Assembly (NCBI RefSeq): GCF_034313845.1
Contig: NZ_JAVIWN010000003.1
Length of the DNA stretch: 64,000 nucleotides
Strand: one strand, 5' to 3'
DNA from: Actimicrobium sp034313845
GTDB taxonomy: Bacteria; Pseudomonadota; Gammaproteobacteria; Burkholderiales; Burkholderiaceae_D
This document shows positions 27,658 through 36,646 of this stretch, one piece after another (within the stretch, counting starts at the first letter, position 1; each line of letters starts with the position of its first letter). Under the pieces are notes generated by a model. It was not told where the DNA came from. It did no database searches and was given only the letters and a program-made list of their open reading frames with translations. Made by a program: the position numbers and the translations under genes.

Positions 27658-29091
27658 ATGCACGCCCTCATCTGGTTTGTCATTCTCTACTGGGTGGTCT
27701 CGGTCGGCATCGGTCTGTATGCGGCGCGCTATGTCAAGAACTCCAGGGATTACGCGCTGGCCGGTCGCGCACTGCCGATGTCGGTGGTCACGGCAACCGT
27801 GTTTGCCACCTGGTTCGGTTCGGAAGCCGTACTCGGCATCTCATCGACCTTTGTCAAGGAAGGCTTGCGTGGCGTGATCGCCGACCCGTTCGGTTCCTCC
27901 ATGTGCCTGATTCTGGTCGGTCTGTTCTTCGCCCGCCCGCTGTACCGGATGAACCTGCTGACCATAGGCGACTTCTACCGCAACAAGTTCGGCCGTGCGG
28001 TCGAGGTGCTGGTGACGCTATGCATCGTGATCTCGTATCTCGGCTGGGTGGCGGCGCAGATCAAGGCGCTTGGTCTGGTCTTCTATGTGGTTTCCGGTGG
28101 TGCCATCCCGATGGATGTCGGCATGCTGATCGGTGCGGGCAGTGTGCTGGTCTACACGCTGATGGGTGGCATGTGGGCCATCGCGGTGACCGACTTCCTG
28201 CAGATGATCATCATCGTGCTCGGCATGCTCTACATTGGCTGGGAAGTGTCGGCGATGGCTGGCGGTGCCTCGGTGGTGGTGGCACATGCGGCCAACGCCG
28301 GCAAGTTCGATTTCTGGCCGGCACCGACGTCGCGCGAGGTACTGTGGTTCGGCGCGGCATGGATCACGATGATGCTGGGCTCGATTCCGCAACAGGACGT
28401 GTTCCAGCGGGTCGGTGCCTCGAAGAATGAAAAAATCGCCGGCCGGGCCTCCATGCTGGGCGGCGTGATGTACTTCTGCTTCGCCTTCATCCCGATGTTT
28501 CTGGCCTACTCGGCGACCCTGATCGACCCGCAAATGGTGATCGCTCTGATCGACAAGGACCCGCAGCTGATCCTGCCAACGCTGATCATGACCAAGGTGC
28601 CGCTGATCGCGCAGGTGATGTTTTTTGGCGCGCTGCTGTCAGCCATCAAGAGCTGCGCCAGCGCGACGCTGCTGGCACCGTCGATCACCTTCACCGAAAA
28701 CATCTTGAAGGGTCTGTTGCCGGTGCAGACCGACAAACAGTTTTTGCTCGGCATGCGCATCGTGCTGGTGGTTTTCACGGTGATCGTCACCGCTTTCGCG
28801 CTGCACAGCCAGTCGAGTATCTACAAGATGGTCGAGAACGCCTACAAGGTGACGCTGGTGGCGGCCTTCGTGCCGCTGGCGCTGGGGTTGTACTGGAAAC
28901 ACGCGACGCGACAAGGTGCGCTTGCCTCTATTCTCTTCGGGCTGTCGTCGTGGTTGCTGCTGGAATGGTTGGCACCGGATGGTTACTGGCCGCCGCAACT
29001 GGTCGGTGTCATGCTGAGCCTGGCCGCAATGCTGCTAGGGTCGTTGCTGCCACAGGTGAGCCGCGCGCCGGTAGCCGTGCAGCGGGGCTGA
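27658..29091 (+). CDS. Sodium:solute symporter (SSS family)
   Basis: 477-aa integral membrane protein with about 13 hydrophobic segments. The SSF pattern is clear: ALAGRALPMSVVTATVFATWFGSEAVLGISS in helix 2-3, then TLMGGMWAIAVTDFLQM and WITMMLGSIPQQDVFQR. Family members take up proline, pantothenate, acetate or sugars with Na+; the substrate is not decided by the sequence. A perfect TATAAT lies at 27608-27613 upstream of the start, so it has its own promoter even though it follows the methyltransferase closely. Confidence 0.9.
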   Translation: MHALIWFVILYWVVSVGIGLYAARYVKNSRDYALAGRALPMSVVTATVFATWFGSEAVLGISSTFVKEGLRGVIADPFGSSMCLILVGLFFARPLYRMNLLTIGDFYRNKFGRAVEVLVTLCIVISYLGWVAAQIKALGLVFYVVSGGAIPMDVGMLIGAGSVLVYTLMGGMWAIAVTDFLQMIIIVLGMLYIGWEVSAMAGGASVVVAHAANAGKFDFWPAPTSREVLWFGAAWITMMLGSIPQQDVFQRVGASKNEKIAGRASMLGGVMYFCFAFIPMFLAYSATLIDPQMVIALIDKDPQLILPTLIMTKVPLIAQVMFFGALLSAIKSCASATLLAPSITFTENILKGLLPVQTDKQFLLGMRIVLVVFTVIVTAFALHSQSSIYKMVENAYKVTLVAAFVPLALGLYWKHATRQGALASILFGLSSWLLLEWLAPDGYWPPQLVGVMLSLAAMLLGSLLPQVSRAPVAVQRG

Positions 29092-29188
29092 TGTTTGAAC
29101 GGCGTTGACTTGCCGCAATCCTCGCCGGTTCACCCCTGAAACCCTCTATAATCCAGTCTTTTGATCGCTCTCAGTCAGGGATTTTTTC

Positions 29189-29518
29189 ATGCCGATTTAT
29201 GCGTACCGCTGCGAAGCGTGTGGTTTTGCCAAAGATGTACTGCAAAAGATGTCCGATCCAAAATTGACTGATTGCCCGGAATGCGGCAAAGACACGTTCA
29301 AAAAGCAACTGACGGCCGCCGGCTTTCAACTCAAGGGTACCGGTTGGTACGCGACAGATTTTCGTGGTGGTGCCGGTACCAATGTGCCACCGGCCGCGCA
29401 TGCAGAGCCGGCCAAGTCTGGCGAAACGCCTGCTGCAACGCCCGCGCCGGCGACTCCGGCTGTCGCTGCGGCACCTGCCAAGTCCGATACGGGCGGCGGT
29501 ACGCCGTCGGCAACCTGA
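29189..29518 (+). CDS. FmdB-family zinc ribbon protein
   Basis: 109-aa protein. Residues 1-45 are the FmdB/CxxC_CXXC_SSSS zinc ribbon, with YRCEACGFAKDVLQ and DCPECGKDTFKKQ giving two CxxC pairs, then the QLTAAGFQLKGTGWYATDF segment. The C-terminal 45 residues are an Ala/Pro-rich, low-complexity tail (about ETPAATPAPATPAVAAAPA), longer than the core needs. It precedes the DUF502 gene and aspS, a common order in Burkholderiales. A TATAAT element is at 29147-29152. Function unknown. Confidence 0.88.
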   Translation: MPIYAYRCEACGFAKDVLQKMSDPKLTDCPECGKDTFKKQLTAAGFQLKGTGWYATDFRGGAGTNVPPAAHAEPAKSGETPAATPAPATPAVAAAPAKSDTGGGTPSAT

Positions 29519-29560
29519 TTTTTTGCTACGCCACTGCGGTGGCAACAAGGCCAGCTCATC

Positions 29561-30196
29561 ATGCTTCGTAAATATTTCGTCACCGGATTGCTCATCCTGG
29601 TCCCGCTGGCAATTACGCTGTGGGTCATCAATCTGATCATCGGCACGATGGATCAGTCCTTGCTGCTGCTGCCGGTGCGCTGGCGTCCGGAAGTGCTGTT
29701 CGGTTTTGCGATACCCGGCCTCGGTACTATCCTGACCTTGCTGATCATCTTCGTGACCGGGCTTGCGACGCGCAATTTTGTCGGTAGTCATGTCGTGATC
29801 TGGTGGGAGCTGCTGCTGACCCGCATTCCGGTAGTCAACTCGATTTACTCCAGCGTCAAGCAAGTCTCGGATACCTTGTTGTCGTCGTCCGGCAATGCCT
29901 TTCGCAAGGCCGTGCTGGTCGAGTATCCGCGCCGCGGCAGCTGGACCATCGCCTTCCTCACCGGCGTGCCGGGCGGCGATGTGCGCAACCATCTGGTGGG
30001 CGATTTCATCAGTATCTATGTACCGACCACGCCGAATCCGACCTCGGGATTTTTCCTGATGGTGCCGCGTGACGAGACGATCGAACTCGACATGACAGTC
30101 GACGCCGCGCTCAAGTACATCGTTTCGATGGGAGTCGTCGCTCCCGAGCATTTCGAAAAAAAAATCATCATTGATCCTGCCAAGGGTGCGACCTGA
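29561..30196 (+). CDS. DUF502 family membrane protein
   Basis: 211-aa protein with two N-terminal hydrophobic segments (about residues 4-26 and 54-74) and a conserved cytoplasmic domain with IPVVNSIYSSVKQVSDTLL and GFFLMVPRDETIELDMTVDAALKYIVSMG. This matches DUF502. A homologue is implicated in vesicle or membrane fluidity control in some bacteria, but the function is not defined. It lies 42 bases after the FmdB gene and 68 before aspS. Confidence 0.88.
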   Translation: MLRKYFVTGLLILVPLAITLWVINLIIGTMDQSLLLLPVRWRPEVLFGFAIPGLGTILTLLIIFVTGLATRNFVGSHVVIWWELLLTRIPVVNSIYSSVKQVSDTLLSSSGNAFRKAVLVEYPRRGSWTIAFLTGVPGGDVRNHLVGDFISIYVPTTPNPTSGFFLMVPRDETIELDMTVDAALKYIVSMGVVAPEHFEKKIIIDPAKGAT

Positions 30197-30264
30197 AGCC
30201 TGCGGGCAGCGGTCAAACACGGCAGACACCTGAACAACTGAAACACTGAATACGGAAACCGAAC

Positions 30265-32070
30265 ATGTCCATGCGAACTCATTATTGCGGCCTCACCACT
30301 GAGGCGCTCCTCGGTCAAACTGTCAGCCTGTGCGGCTGGGTCCATCGCCGACGCGACCACGGTGGCGTCATTTTCATTGACTTGCGCGACCGCGAAGGAC
30401 TGGTGCAAGTCGTCTGCAATCCGGAGCAAGCCGAGGTTTTCAGCACTGCCGAAATCGTGCGCAATGAATTTTGCATGCGCGTCACCGGCGTGGTCCGCCT
30501 GCGTCCCGATGGCACCGCCAACAGCAACCTGCCATCGGGCAAGATCGAAGTCTTGTGCGAGCAGCTCGAAGTCCTCAATCCATCGGTCACGCCGCCATTT
30601 CAGCTCGACGACGACAACCTCTCCGAGACCACCCGCCTGACCCATCGCGTGCTGGACCTGCGTCGTCCGCAGATGCAGAACAACCTGCGTCTGCGCTACA
30701 AGGTGACGATGGAAGTGCGCAAGTTTCTTGATCAGCACGGCTTCATCGATATCGAGACACCGATGCTGACCAAGTCGACGCCGGAAGGTGCGCGCGATTA
30801 TCTGGTGCCGTCACGCGTCAATGCCGGTCAGTTCTTTGCGTTGCCGCAGTCGCCGCAACTATTCAAGCAATTGCTGATGGTGGCGAACTTTGATCGGTAC
30901 TACCAGATCGTCAAGTGTTTCCGCGATGAAGATTTGCGTGCCGATCGTCAGCCTGAATTTACCCAGATCGATTGCGAAACCTCGTTCATGAATGAACAGG
31001 AAATCCGAGATTTGTTTGAAGGCATGATTCGCCTGGTCTTCAAGAACGCGCTTGATATCGACTTGCCGAACCCGTTCCCTGTGATGCCGTACTCGGAGTC
31101 GATGGGCCTGTACGGTTCCGACAAGCCCGACATGCGCGTCAAGCTGGCCTTCACCGACCTCACTGAAGTGATGAAGGATGTCGACTTCAAGGTCTTCTCG
31201 GGCGCTGCCAACATGCTGGGTGGTCGGGTCGTGGGTATGCGCGTGCCGGGTGGCAGCGCCATGCCGCGCTCGGAAATCGATGCCTACACCCAGTTCGTCG
31301 GCATCTATGGTGCCAAGGGGTTGGCCTATATCAAGGTTAATGAAATCGCCAAGGGCCGCGAAGGTTTGCAATCGCCGATCGTCAAGAACCTGCATGACAG
31401 CGCGCTGCAAAGTATTCTTGCGCTAACCGGTGCCCAGGATGGCGACCTGATTTTCTTCGGTGCCGACAAGGCCAAGATCGTCAACGATGCAATCGGTGCG
31501 TTGCGGGTGAAGATCGGCCATTCTGATTTGGGCAAAAAGAATGACTTGTTCGATGATGTCTGGAAACCGTTGTGGGTCGTTGACTTCCCGATGTTCGAAT
31601 ACGATGAGGAAGGCGATCGCTGGCATGCCGCGCACCATCCGTTCACGGCACCGAAAGACGGTCACGAAGACTTCCTCGAAACCGATCCGGGCAAGTGCAT
31701 TGCCAAGGCTTACGACATGGTCCTCAATGGCTGGGAACTTGGTGGTGGTTCGGTCCGTATCCATCGCGCCGAAGTCCAGAGCAAGGTATTCCGTGCGATG
31801 AAGATCGACGACGACGAAGCGCAACTCAAATTCGGCTTCCTGCTCGACGCCTTGCAATACGGTGCGCCGCCGCATGGCGGACTGGCCTTCGGCCTCGACC
31901 GTATCGTCACGATGATGACCGGTGCCGATTCGATTCGCGACGTGATCGCCTTCCCGAAAACCCAGCGTGCACAATGTTTGCTGACCCAGGCACCGTCGCC
32001 GGTCGACGAGAAGCAATTGCGCGAACTGCATATCCGTTTGCGTGCGGTGGAGCCTGTCATCAAGGGGTAA
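30265..32070 (+). CDS. aspS: Aspartate--tRNA ligase
   Basis: Class II aspartyl-tRNA synthetase, 601 aa, bacterial type with an N-terminal OB anticodon-binding domain (GWVHRRRDHGGVIFIDLRDREG), the class II catalytic core (motif 2 CFRDEDLRADRQPEFTQID) and a GAD insert domain at about 300-420. Motif 3 is GLAFGLDRIVTMM. No key residue seems missing. The gene is followed by a strong terminator. Confidence 0.98.
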   Translation: MSMRTHYCGLTTEALLGQTVSLCGWVHRRRDHGGVIFIDLRDREGLVQVVCNPEQAEVFSTAEIVRNEFCMRVTGVVRLRPDGTANSNLPSGKIEVLCEQLEVLNPSVTPPFQLDDDNLSETTRLTHRVLDLRRPQMQNNLRLRYKVTMEVRKFLDQHGFIDIETPMLTKSTPEGARDYLVPSRVNAGQFFALPQSPQLFKQLLMVANFDRYYQIVKCFRDEDLRADRQPEFTQIDCETSFMNEQEIRDLFEGMIRLVFKNALDIDLPNPFPVMPYSESMGLYGSDKPDMRVKLAFTDLTEVMKDVDFKVFSGAANMLGGRVVGMRVPGGSAMPRSEIDAYTQFVGIYGAKGLAYIKVNEIAKGREGLQSPIVKNLHDSALQSILALTGAQDGDLIFFGADKAKIVNDAIGALRVKIGHSDLGKKNDLFDDVWKPLWVVDFPMFEYDEEGDRWHAAHHPFTAPKDGHEDFLETDPGKCIAKAYDMVLNGWELGGGSVRIHRAEVQSKVFRAMKIDDDEAQLKFGFLLDALQYGAPPHGGLAFGLDRIVTMMTGADSIRDVIAFPKTQRAQCLLTQAPSPVDEKQLRELHIRLRAVEPVIKG

Positions 32071-32100
32071 CCTGCAAAAAGTATGTTTCAGGGCATAATA

Positions 32101-32130
32101 AAAAGGCGCGTATTTTCGCGCCTTTTTTTT
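32101..32130 (+). terminator. Intrinsic terminator of aspS
   Basis: AAAAGGCGCG and CGCGCCTTTT form a stem around TATTTT, followed by T residues. It lies in the gap before nudB and excludes an earlier TTG start for nudB at 32129. Confidence 0.92.
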
Positions 32131-32140
32131 GAATAATCCG

Positions 32141-32635
32141 ATGACCACACCCCAATTCAAGATCCCCGAATCCGTCCTCGTCGTCATCCATACCGCCGAT
32201 CTTGAGGTGCTACTGATCCAGCGCACCGACAAGGCCGGTTTCTGGCAATCCGTGACCGGTTCCAAGGATGCCCTCGACGAACCATTGGCCTTCACCGCAG
32301 AACGCGAAGTGGCCGAAGAAACCGGCATCTTCATCAGCGCAGCCGGCGCACCGTCACCGGCCGACCTGCGTGACTGGCAGCTGGAAAACCTCTACGAAAT
32401 CTACCCGGTCTGGCGGCACCGCTATGCGCCCGGCATCACGCGCAATACCGAACACGTGTTCAGTCTGCAGGTGCCACGCGATATCGTCGTCACTTTGTCC
32501 GCTCGCGAACATACAAGCTACCAGTGGCTACCGTATCATCAGGCAGCTGATTTATGCTTCTCTCCGTCAAATGCCGAGGCCATCTTGCAACTGCCTGAAC
32601 GGCTGCGCTCACCGGAGTCTCCAGGGCCCACATGA
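32141..32635 (+). CDS. nudB: Dihydroneopterin triphosphate diphosphatase (NudB)
   Basis: Nudix hydrolase of folate synthesis that removes pyrophosphate from dihydroneopterin triphosphate, 164 aa from the ATG at 32141. The Nudix box is GSKDALDEPLAFTAEREVAEETGI, with the REVAEETG core intact (shown to residue 20 only: the rest is in the frame). NudB-like segments are VLLIQRTDKAGFWQSVTG and EHVFSLQVP. It overlaps the EEP nuclease gene by 4 bases (ATGA). Confidence 0.92.
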   Translation: MTTPQFKIPESVLVVIHTADLEVLLIQRTDKAGFWQSVTGSKDALDEPLAFTAEREVAEETGIFISAAGAPSPADLRDWQLENLYEIYPVWRHRYAPGITRNTEHVFSLQVPRDIVVTLSAREHTSYQWLPYHQAADLCFSPSNAEAILQLPERLRSPESPGPT

Positions 32636-33426
32636 AAATCCGTATTGCCACTTACAACATCCACAAGGGTGTGTCGTCGTTTGGCAGCAAGCCGCGTATC
32701 GTTGCCCTCAAGCAGGCACTGGCGACGATGCAGGCCAATGTCTATTTTTTGCAGGAAGTGCAGGGCCGCCATGACGTGCTGGCAGCGCGCCACACGGCAT
32801 CGTGGCCGGGCCAGGCCCAGCATGAATTTCTTGCGGGCGATTCGTACCAGGCCGCCTACGGGATGAACGCGGTCTACGACCACGGTCATCACGGCAATGC
32901 GCTGCTAAGCAATTTGCCGATTGCCTCCTCGCGTAATCAGGATGTGTCGGATCACAAGTACGAATCGCGCGGCATCCTGCATTGCGTGATCCACCTCGAC
33001 GCGCTGCCGGTCCATTGTTACGTGATTCATCTCGGTCTCTTCGCCGGTGGCCGCCGCCGCCAGGCTGAAGCATTGATCGAGGCCGTGCTGGATTCGGCTC
33101 CACCGGGTGCGCCGGTCATCATTGCCGGTGACTTCAATGACTGGGGCAACCACCTCAGTGAAGCGCTGCGCACCCGGCTTGGCGTGACCGAGGTGTTCGA
33201 CGAACGCACGCCCAGCGTTGGCATGGGCAGTTTTCTGCGGCGTCTGCGCGGACCGAATGCGAAGATTCAGCCGGCGCGCACCTTCCCGGCGATGCTGCCA
33301 TTCCTCCAGCTTGACCGGATTTACGTGCGCGGGTTCAGCATCGAATCGGCCGAAGTGCTGCATGGTGCGTTGTGGGCAAGATTGTCGGATCACGCGCCCA
33401 TCCTGGCGACGTTGCAGCTGAAATGA
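32632..33426 (+). CDS. Endonuclease/exonuclease/phosphatase family protein
   Basis: 264-aa EEP-superfamily hydrolase. The metal-site motifs are ATYNIHKGV near the N-terminus, FLQEVQGRHD with the catalytic Glu, GDFNDWG in the middle and the terminal SDHAPILATL. EEP members cut nucleic acids or phospholipid head groups; its position immediately before cardiolipin synthase ClsB fits a lipid-linked role (as with ybhP-clsB in E. coli) but does not prove it. 10 bases separate it from clsB. Confidence 0.9.
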   Translation: MKIRIATYNIHKGVSSFGSKPRIVALKQALATMQANVYFLQEVQGRHDVLAARHTASWPGQAQHEFLAGDSYQAAYGMNAVYDHGHHGNALLSNLPIASSRNQDVSDHKYESRGILHCVIHLDALPVHCYVIHLGLFAGGRRRQAEALIEAVLDSAPPGAPVIIAGDFNDWGNHLSEALRTRLGVTEVFDERTPSVGMGSFLRRLRGPNAKIQPARTFPAMLPFLQLDRIYVRGFSIESAEVLHGALWARLSDHAPILATLQLK

Positions 33427-33436
33427 GGCCGAGACA

Positions 33437-34606
33437 ATGCGCGTGCGTCCGGTAGGTCTGGTCGCTGGCAACCAGTTACGCCTGCTTGAGTGCGGTGCCG
33501 AATTTTTCCCTGCCCTGATCGCGGCGTTCGATGCCGCCAAAGTGGAGATCCACCTCGAGACCTACATGTTTGCCGACGACCAGACTGGCGTGAGCGTCAA
33601 GGCTGCGCTGCTGCGTGCGGCCGCTCGTGGTGTGGCGGTGTACGTGATCACGGACTGGATCGGTACCGGCCGGGTGCAATCGGTGCGGCTCGACCGTGAC
33701 CTGCGTGCCGGCGGTGTCCACCATCGCAGTTTCAATCCGTGGTTTCGTCGTGGCCTGGCGCGTACTCATCGCAAGCTGTGTGTGGTCGACCGCAATCTGG
33801 CTTTCATTGGCGGCCTCAATATCAACGATGACATGATCTCGGATGACGCAGCGCGCATTGTGCTGCCGGAGCCGCGCTGGGACTTTGCCGTCGAGATCCA
33901 CGGTCCGCTGGTCAGGCTGATGCATCTGGAAATCGAAGCGCAATGGTTGCGCATGGGTAGATTGAAACTGCTGACGCGTTGGGGCTTGTTTCGCGAGACC
34001 CGTTCCGCGCGCGAGGCCGGCAACGGCGGCGGTGCGCTGGCAGGACTGGTGATTCGCGATAACCTGCGCAACCGGCGCACGATCCAGCGGGTGACGTTGC
34101 AGGCGCTGCGCAGCGCGCGCTCCAGTGCAATCCTGTCGACGCCGTACTTTGCCCCGGGCCGGAAATTGCGCGAAGCATTGTCACAAGCGGCAGCGCGTGG
34201 CATTGACGTGACCTTGCTGCTCGGTGTCGGTCAGTTTCGCATGCAGGATGCGGTGGCCCGTTCGTTCTATCCCAAGCTGTTGCAATGCGGCGTCAAGGTG
34301 GTGGAATTCCGGCGCACCCAGTTGCATGCAAAAGTGGCGGTGGTGGACGATGACTGGGCCACGGTCGGTTCCAGCAATTACGATGGACTGAGTCTGTTCC
34401 TGAACCAGGAAGCCAATATCGTGATCCGCGACGTCCCTTTCACGGAGCAATTGCGTGGCCTGATCGAAGAGGCGGTCCGAGACGGCACCACCATCGCGCC
34501 CGAGGATTTTGCCCATGTCGGACGGCTCCAGCGCATCTGGTATGGTGCCGCGTACTTCTGTTATCGCAGCTTGCTGCGCATCGCTACGCTCGGGCGTTAT
34601 TCCTGA
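33437..34606 (+). CDS. clsB: Cardiolipin synthase B
   Basis: Phospholipase D-superfamily cardiolipin synthase, 389 aa. The two HKD motifs are intact: HRKLCVVDRNLAFIGGLNI and HAKVAVVDDDWATVGSSNYD (HxKx4D in each). No strong N-terminal transmembrane segment is seen, as in ClsB rather than ClsA. The start at 33437 is ATG in CAATGCGCG. It ends 15 bases from the convergent anti-sigma gene. Confidence 0.93.
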   Translation: MRVRPVGLVAGNQLRLLECGAEFFPALIAAFDAAKVEIHLETYMFADDQTGVSVKAALLRAAARGVAVYVITDWIGTGRVQSVRLDRDLRAGGVHHRSFNPWFRRGLARTHRKLCVVDRNLAFIGGLNINDDMISDDAARIVLPEPRWDFAVEIHGPLVRLMHLEIEAQWLRMGRLKLLTRWGLFRETRSAREAGNGGGALAGLVIRDNLRNRRTIQRVTLQALRSARSSAILSTPYFAPGRKLREALSQAAARGIDVTLLLGVGQFRMQDAVARSFYPKLLQCGVKVVEFRRTQLHAKVAVVDDDWATVGSSNYDGLSLFLNQEANIVIRDVPFTEQLRGLIEEAVRDGTTIAPEDFAHVGRLQRIWYGAAYFCYRSLLRIATLGRYS

Positions 34607-34621
34607 GCGTGTGCTTGCGTG

Positions 34622-35350
34622 TCAGATTTTTACCCACGCACCCTTGTAAATGATTGGCCCGGTTGGCCCGTTCGGGTTAGGTGAACCGCCTTTGGGCTCC
34701 AGCGAGACCGCCAGCAGCGGGATCGCCTCCGGCGTCAGACCGGGAGCCAGCGGCAACGTGATCGTGCCATCGGCAGCCAGCAGACCGAGCGAGCGCGGTG
34801 CGCCGGTAGTTGGCACGGCCCACAATTGCAGGCTCTTGTCGGCGGCCACGTCCTGGCGATTGACCAGTTTGATGGTGACCTCGCGACGCAGCGGATCGCC
34901 GGTTGCCAGTGCCACCGGCATCGACTTGTCATCGGTCAGCATCGCCACATACGTGGTGGCTGGCATGGACTGGTCGACTTGTTTGGTCAGCAGCATGCCC
35001 ACCAGAACGGTCGCCAGGGCAGTCGACACCAGCCCTAGCCCGCGCCAGAAAGCCAGATCGTTGCGCAGGCTGCGCCAGAATGCCATCCGGTCAGTGCGGG
35101 TGCCAGTATCGGTCGTTGCGAGCTGGAGCCGGCTGGCGAGCGTGGTCCAGACTTGCGGTGAGGGTTGCGCCGCCGGGGCGAGTTCGGCCATCGGATGCAG
35201 CCGGTCCTGCCATTGGGCAACGCAGCGACGCAGCACCAGGCTGTCCGTCAACAGGGCTTCAAAGCGGCGTCTGGCACCGCCCTTGAGCGTGCCGAGTACA
35301 TATTCGGCGCTCAGCCGTTCTACCAGTTTTTCATTGTCGATAATGTTCAT
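34622..35350 (-). CDS. Anti-sigma factor (RskA/anti-sigma-K-like)
   Basis: 242-aa single-pass membrane regulator. The N-terminal cytoplasmic anti-sigma domain starts LVERLSAEYVLGTLKGGARRRFEALL, a transmembrane helix lies at about residues 97-117 (GLGLVSTALATVLVGMLLT), and a periplasmic RskA-like C-terminal domain (about 130-242) follows. It overlaps the upstream sigma factor gene by 4 bases (ATGA). It should hold the sigma factor inactive until proteolysis or a redox signal; no Zn-binding HxxxCxxC motif is apparent, so a ZAS-type redox switch is unlikely. Confidence 0.88.
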   Translation of the reverse strand: MNIIDNEKLVERLSAEYVLGTLKGGARRRFEALLTDSLVLRRCVAQWQDRLHPMAELAPAAQPSPQVWTTLASRLQLATTDTGTRTDRMAFWRSLRNDLAFWRGLGLVSTALATVLVGMLLTKQVDQSMPATTYVAMLTDDKSMPVALATGDPLRREVTIKLVNRQDVAADKSLQLWAVPTTGAPRSLGLLAADGTITLPLAPGLTPEAIPLLAVSLEPKGGSPNPNGPTGPIIYKGAWVKI

Positions 35351-35925
35351 GCGTCTTCCAGCTTGCTCAGACAGACGCGCAAGCGCTCCAGTCCCCGGCG
35401 AATCCAGGTTTTCACGGTGCCAATCGGCAGTTTCATGTGTTCGGCGACTTCGCTATGCGACATGTCGTGATAAAAAGCCATCGCCACAGCTTGCCGGTGC
35501 AGCCCTTCCAGACGCGACAGGCAGCCTGCCAGTGCGGTCGATGCCTGCGACAACTGCAACGCGGCCAGTGGCGTCAGGTCACTACTTTCCATGGCATCCA
35601 TGACGTCCTTGTCAAAGGTGTCTGCATCGAGCTCGACCATGTGGTCGGCCCGGCGCAGCATGTCGAACGCCTTGTTGCGGACAATGGTGGTCATCCATGT
35701 CATCGGCGCGGCCAGACTGGCCTGATAACTCGCGGCATTGTTCCAGACACTGACGAAGGCTTCTTGCAGTACCTCTTCGGCCGATTCCCGCTTGATCAAT
35801 ATACGCAATGCAAAGCCAAACAGTTTCGACGAGGTGGCATCGTAGAGTGCCCGAAAGGCGTTCGCATCTTTGCGTGCCACGGCGGCAAGCCAGATTTTCA
35901 GTTGTTGGGGGTCGGGGGATGACAA
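35347..35925 (-). CDS. ECF RNA polymerase sigma factor
   Basis: 192-aa group 4 sigma factor. Region 2 covers about residues 12-85 (FRALYDATSSKLFGFAL, SAEEVLQEAFVSVW and the -10 recognition helix near AFDMLRR) and region 4 about 125-190 (HRQAVAMAFYHDMSHSEVAEHMKLPIGTVKTW). The start is TTG at 35925; no ATG lies in frame nearby. It is cotranscribed with the anti-sigma factor downstream. Such pairs usually autoregulate, but no promoter for it was identified in 35926-36115. Confidence 0.9.
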   Translation of the reverse strand: MSSPDPQQLKIWLAAVARKDANAFRALYDATSSKLFGFALRILIKRESAEEVLQEAFVSVWNNAASYQASLAAPMTWMTTIVRNKAFDMLRRADHMVELDADTFDKDVMDAMESSDLTPLAALQLSQASTALAGCLSRLEGLHRQAVAMAFYHDMSHSEVAEHMKLPIGTVKTWIRRGLERLRVCLSKLEDA

Positions 35926-36115
35926 GGTGGAGTCCGTGTAAAAGTGGGCGCTTGAACTGGTCGGTGCATGTCCGGTGAAGCTGGTATTGAAACGGTCATG
36001 TTCCCTGCTATTTTTTCAAGAGTGTATCGCATGATTTGCCGGGAGCCGCTCTGGTTGAAACAGGATTTAAATACAGGCTTTACAATCGGGGTCCTCCTCA
36101 CTTACCGCTCACTTC

Positions 36116-36496
36116 ATGCTTAGCGCATCCGTCCGCATCGACAAATGGCTGTGGGCAGCCAGATTTTTCAAAACCCGTTCGCTGGCGACCGATGCCGTCG
36201 ATAACGGCAAGGTGCGTCTCAACGGTGCCCGTACCAAGCCCGCACATAGCGTCAAGCCGGGCGATCTGCTGGTCATCCACAACGGCACGACCGAATGGGA
36301 AGTCGGCGTGCTCGCACTGGCCGAAGTGCGCGGATCGGCCGACATCGCGCGGACCTTGTATGCCGAAACCGAGCCCAGCATCGCCCGTCGCGCCAACGAT
36401 GCCGAACAGCACAAGCTCTATCGCGAGCCGGGCACGACCATCAAGGGACGGCCCACCAAACGCGACCGGCGTGCGCTCGAGCGCAGCAGTTCCTAG
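36116..36496 (+). CDS. hslR: Hsp15-like S4 RNA-binding protein
   Basis: 126-aa ribosome-associated S4-domain protein. The S4 fold covers about residues 1-70, opening RIDKWLWAARFFKTRSLATDAVDNGKV. A basic C-terminal tail is rich in Lys and Arg (KGRPTKRDRRALERS). Hsp15 binds 50S subunits with a nascent chain and helps recycle stalled subunits. It is a single gene, divergent from the ECF sigma factor. Confidence 0.9.
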   Translation: MLSASVRIDKWLWAARFFKTRSLATDAVDNGKVRLNGARTKPAHSVKPGDLLVIHNGTTEWEVGVLALAEVRGSADIARTLYAETEPSIARRANDAEQHKLYREPGTTIKGRPTKRDRRALERSSS

Positions 36497-36574
36497 CAAC
36501 TTCTGACCCGAACACTGTCGTTTGTATAGAACGGCGGCTCTAAGTTCTCTCTTTACTTTCACTTCGTCGTGCAT

Positions 36575-36594
36575 AATAGTACGAACGTACGATT
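36575..36594 (+). promoter_or_regulatory. 20-bp palindrome, candidate TetR operator
   Basis: AATAGTACGAACGTACGATT is a near-perfect palindrome (only the outer 4th and the central pair mismatch). It lies 53 bases before the TetR gene and overlaps a CATAAT-like -10 element. This is a typical size and place for an autoregulatory TetR binding site. Confidence 0.55.
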
Positions 36595-36646
36595 TTTGAC
36601 GTCGGTCGAATTCGCGACAAGGCAGTAGCAACGCAGTAGCACCTCA

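Noticed and set aside
32129..32140. Earlier TTG start for nudB
   Set aside because: It lies in the aspS terminator and has no ribosome site; ATG at 32141 fits the family start.
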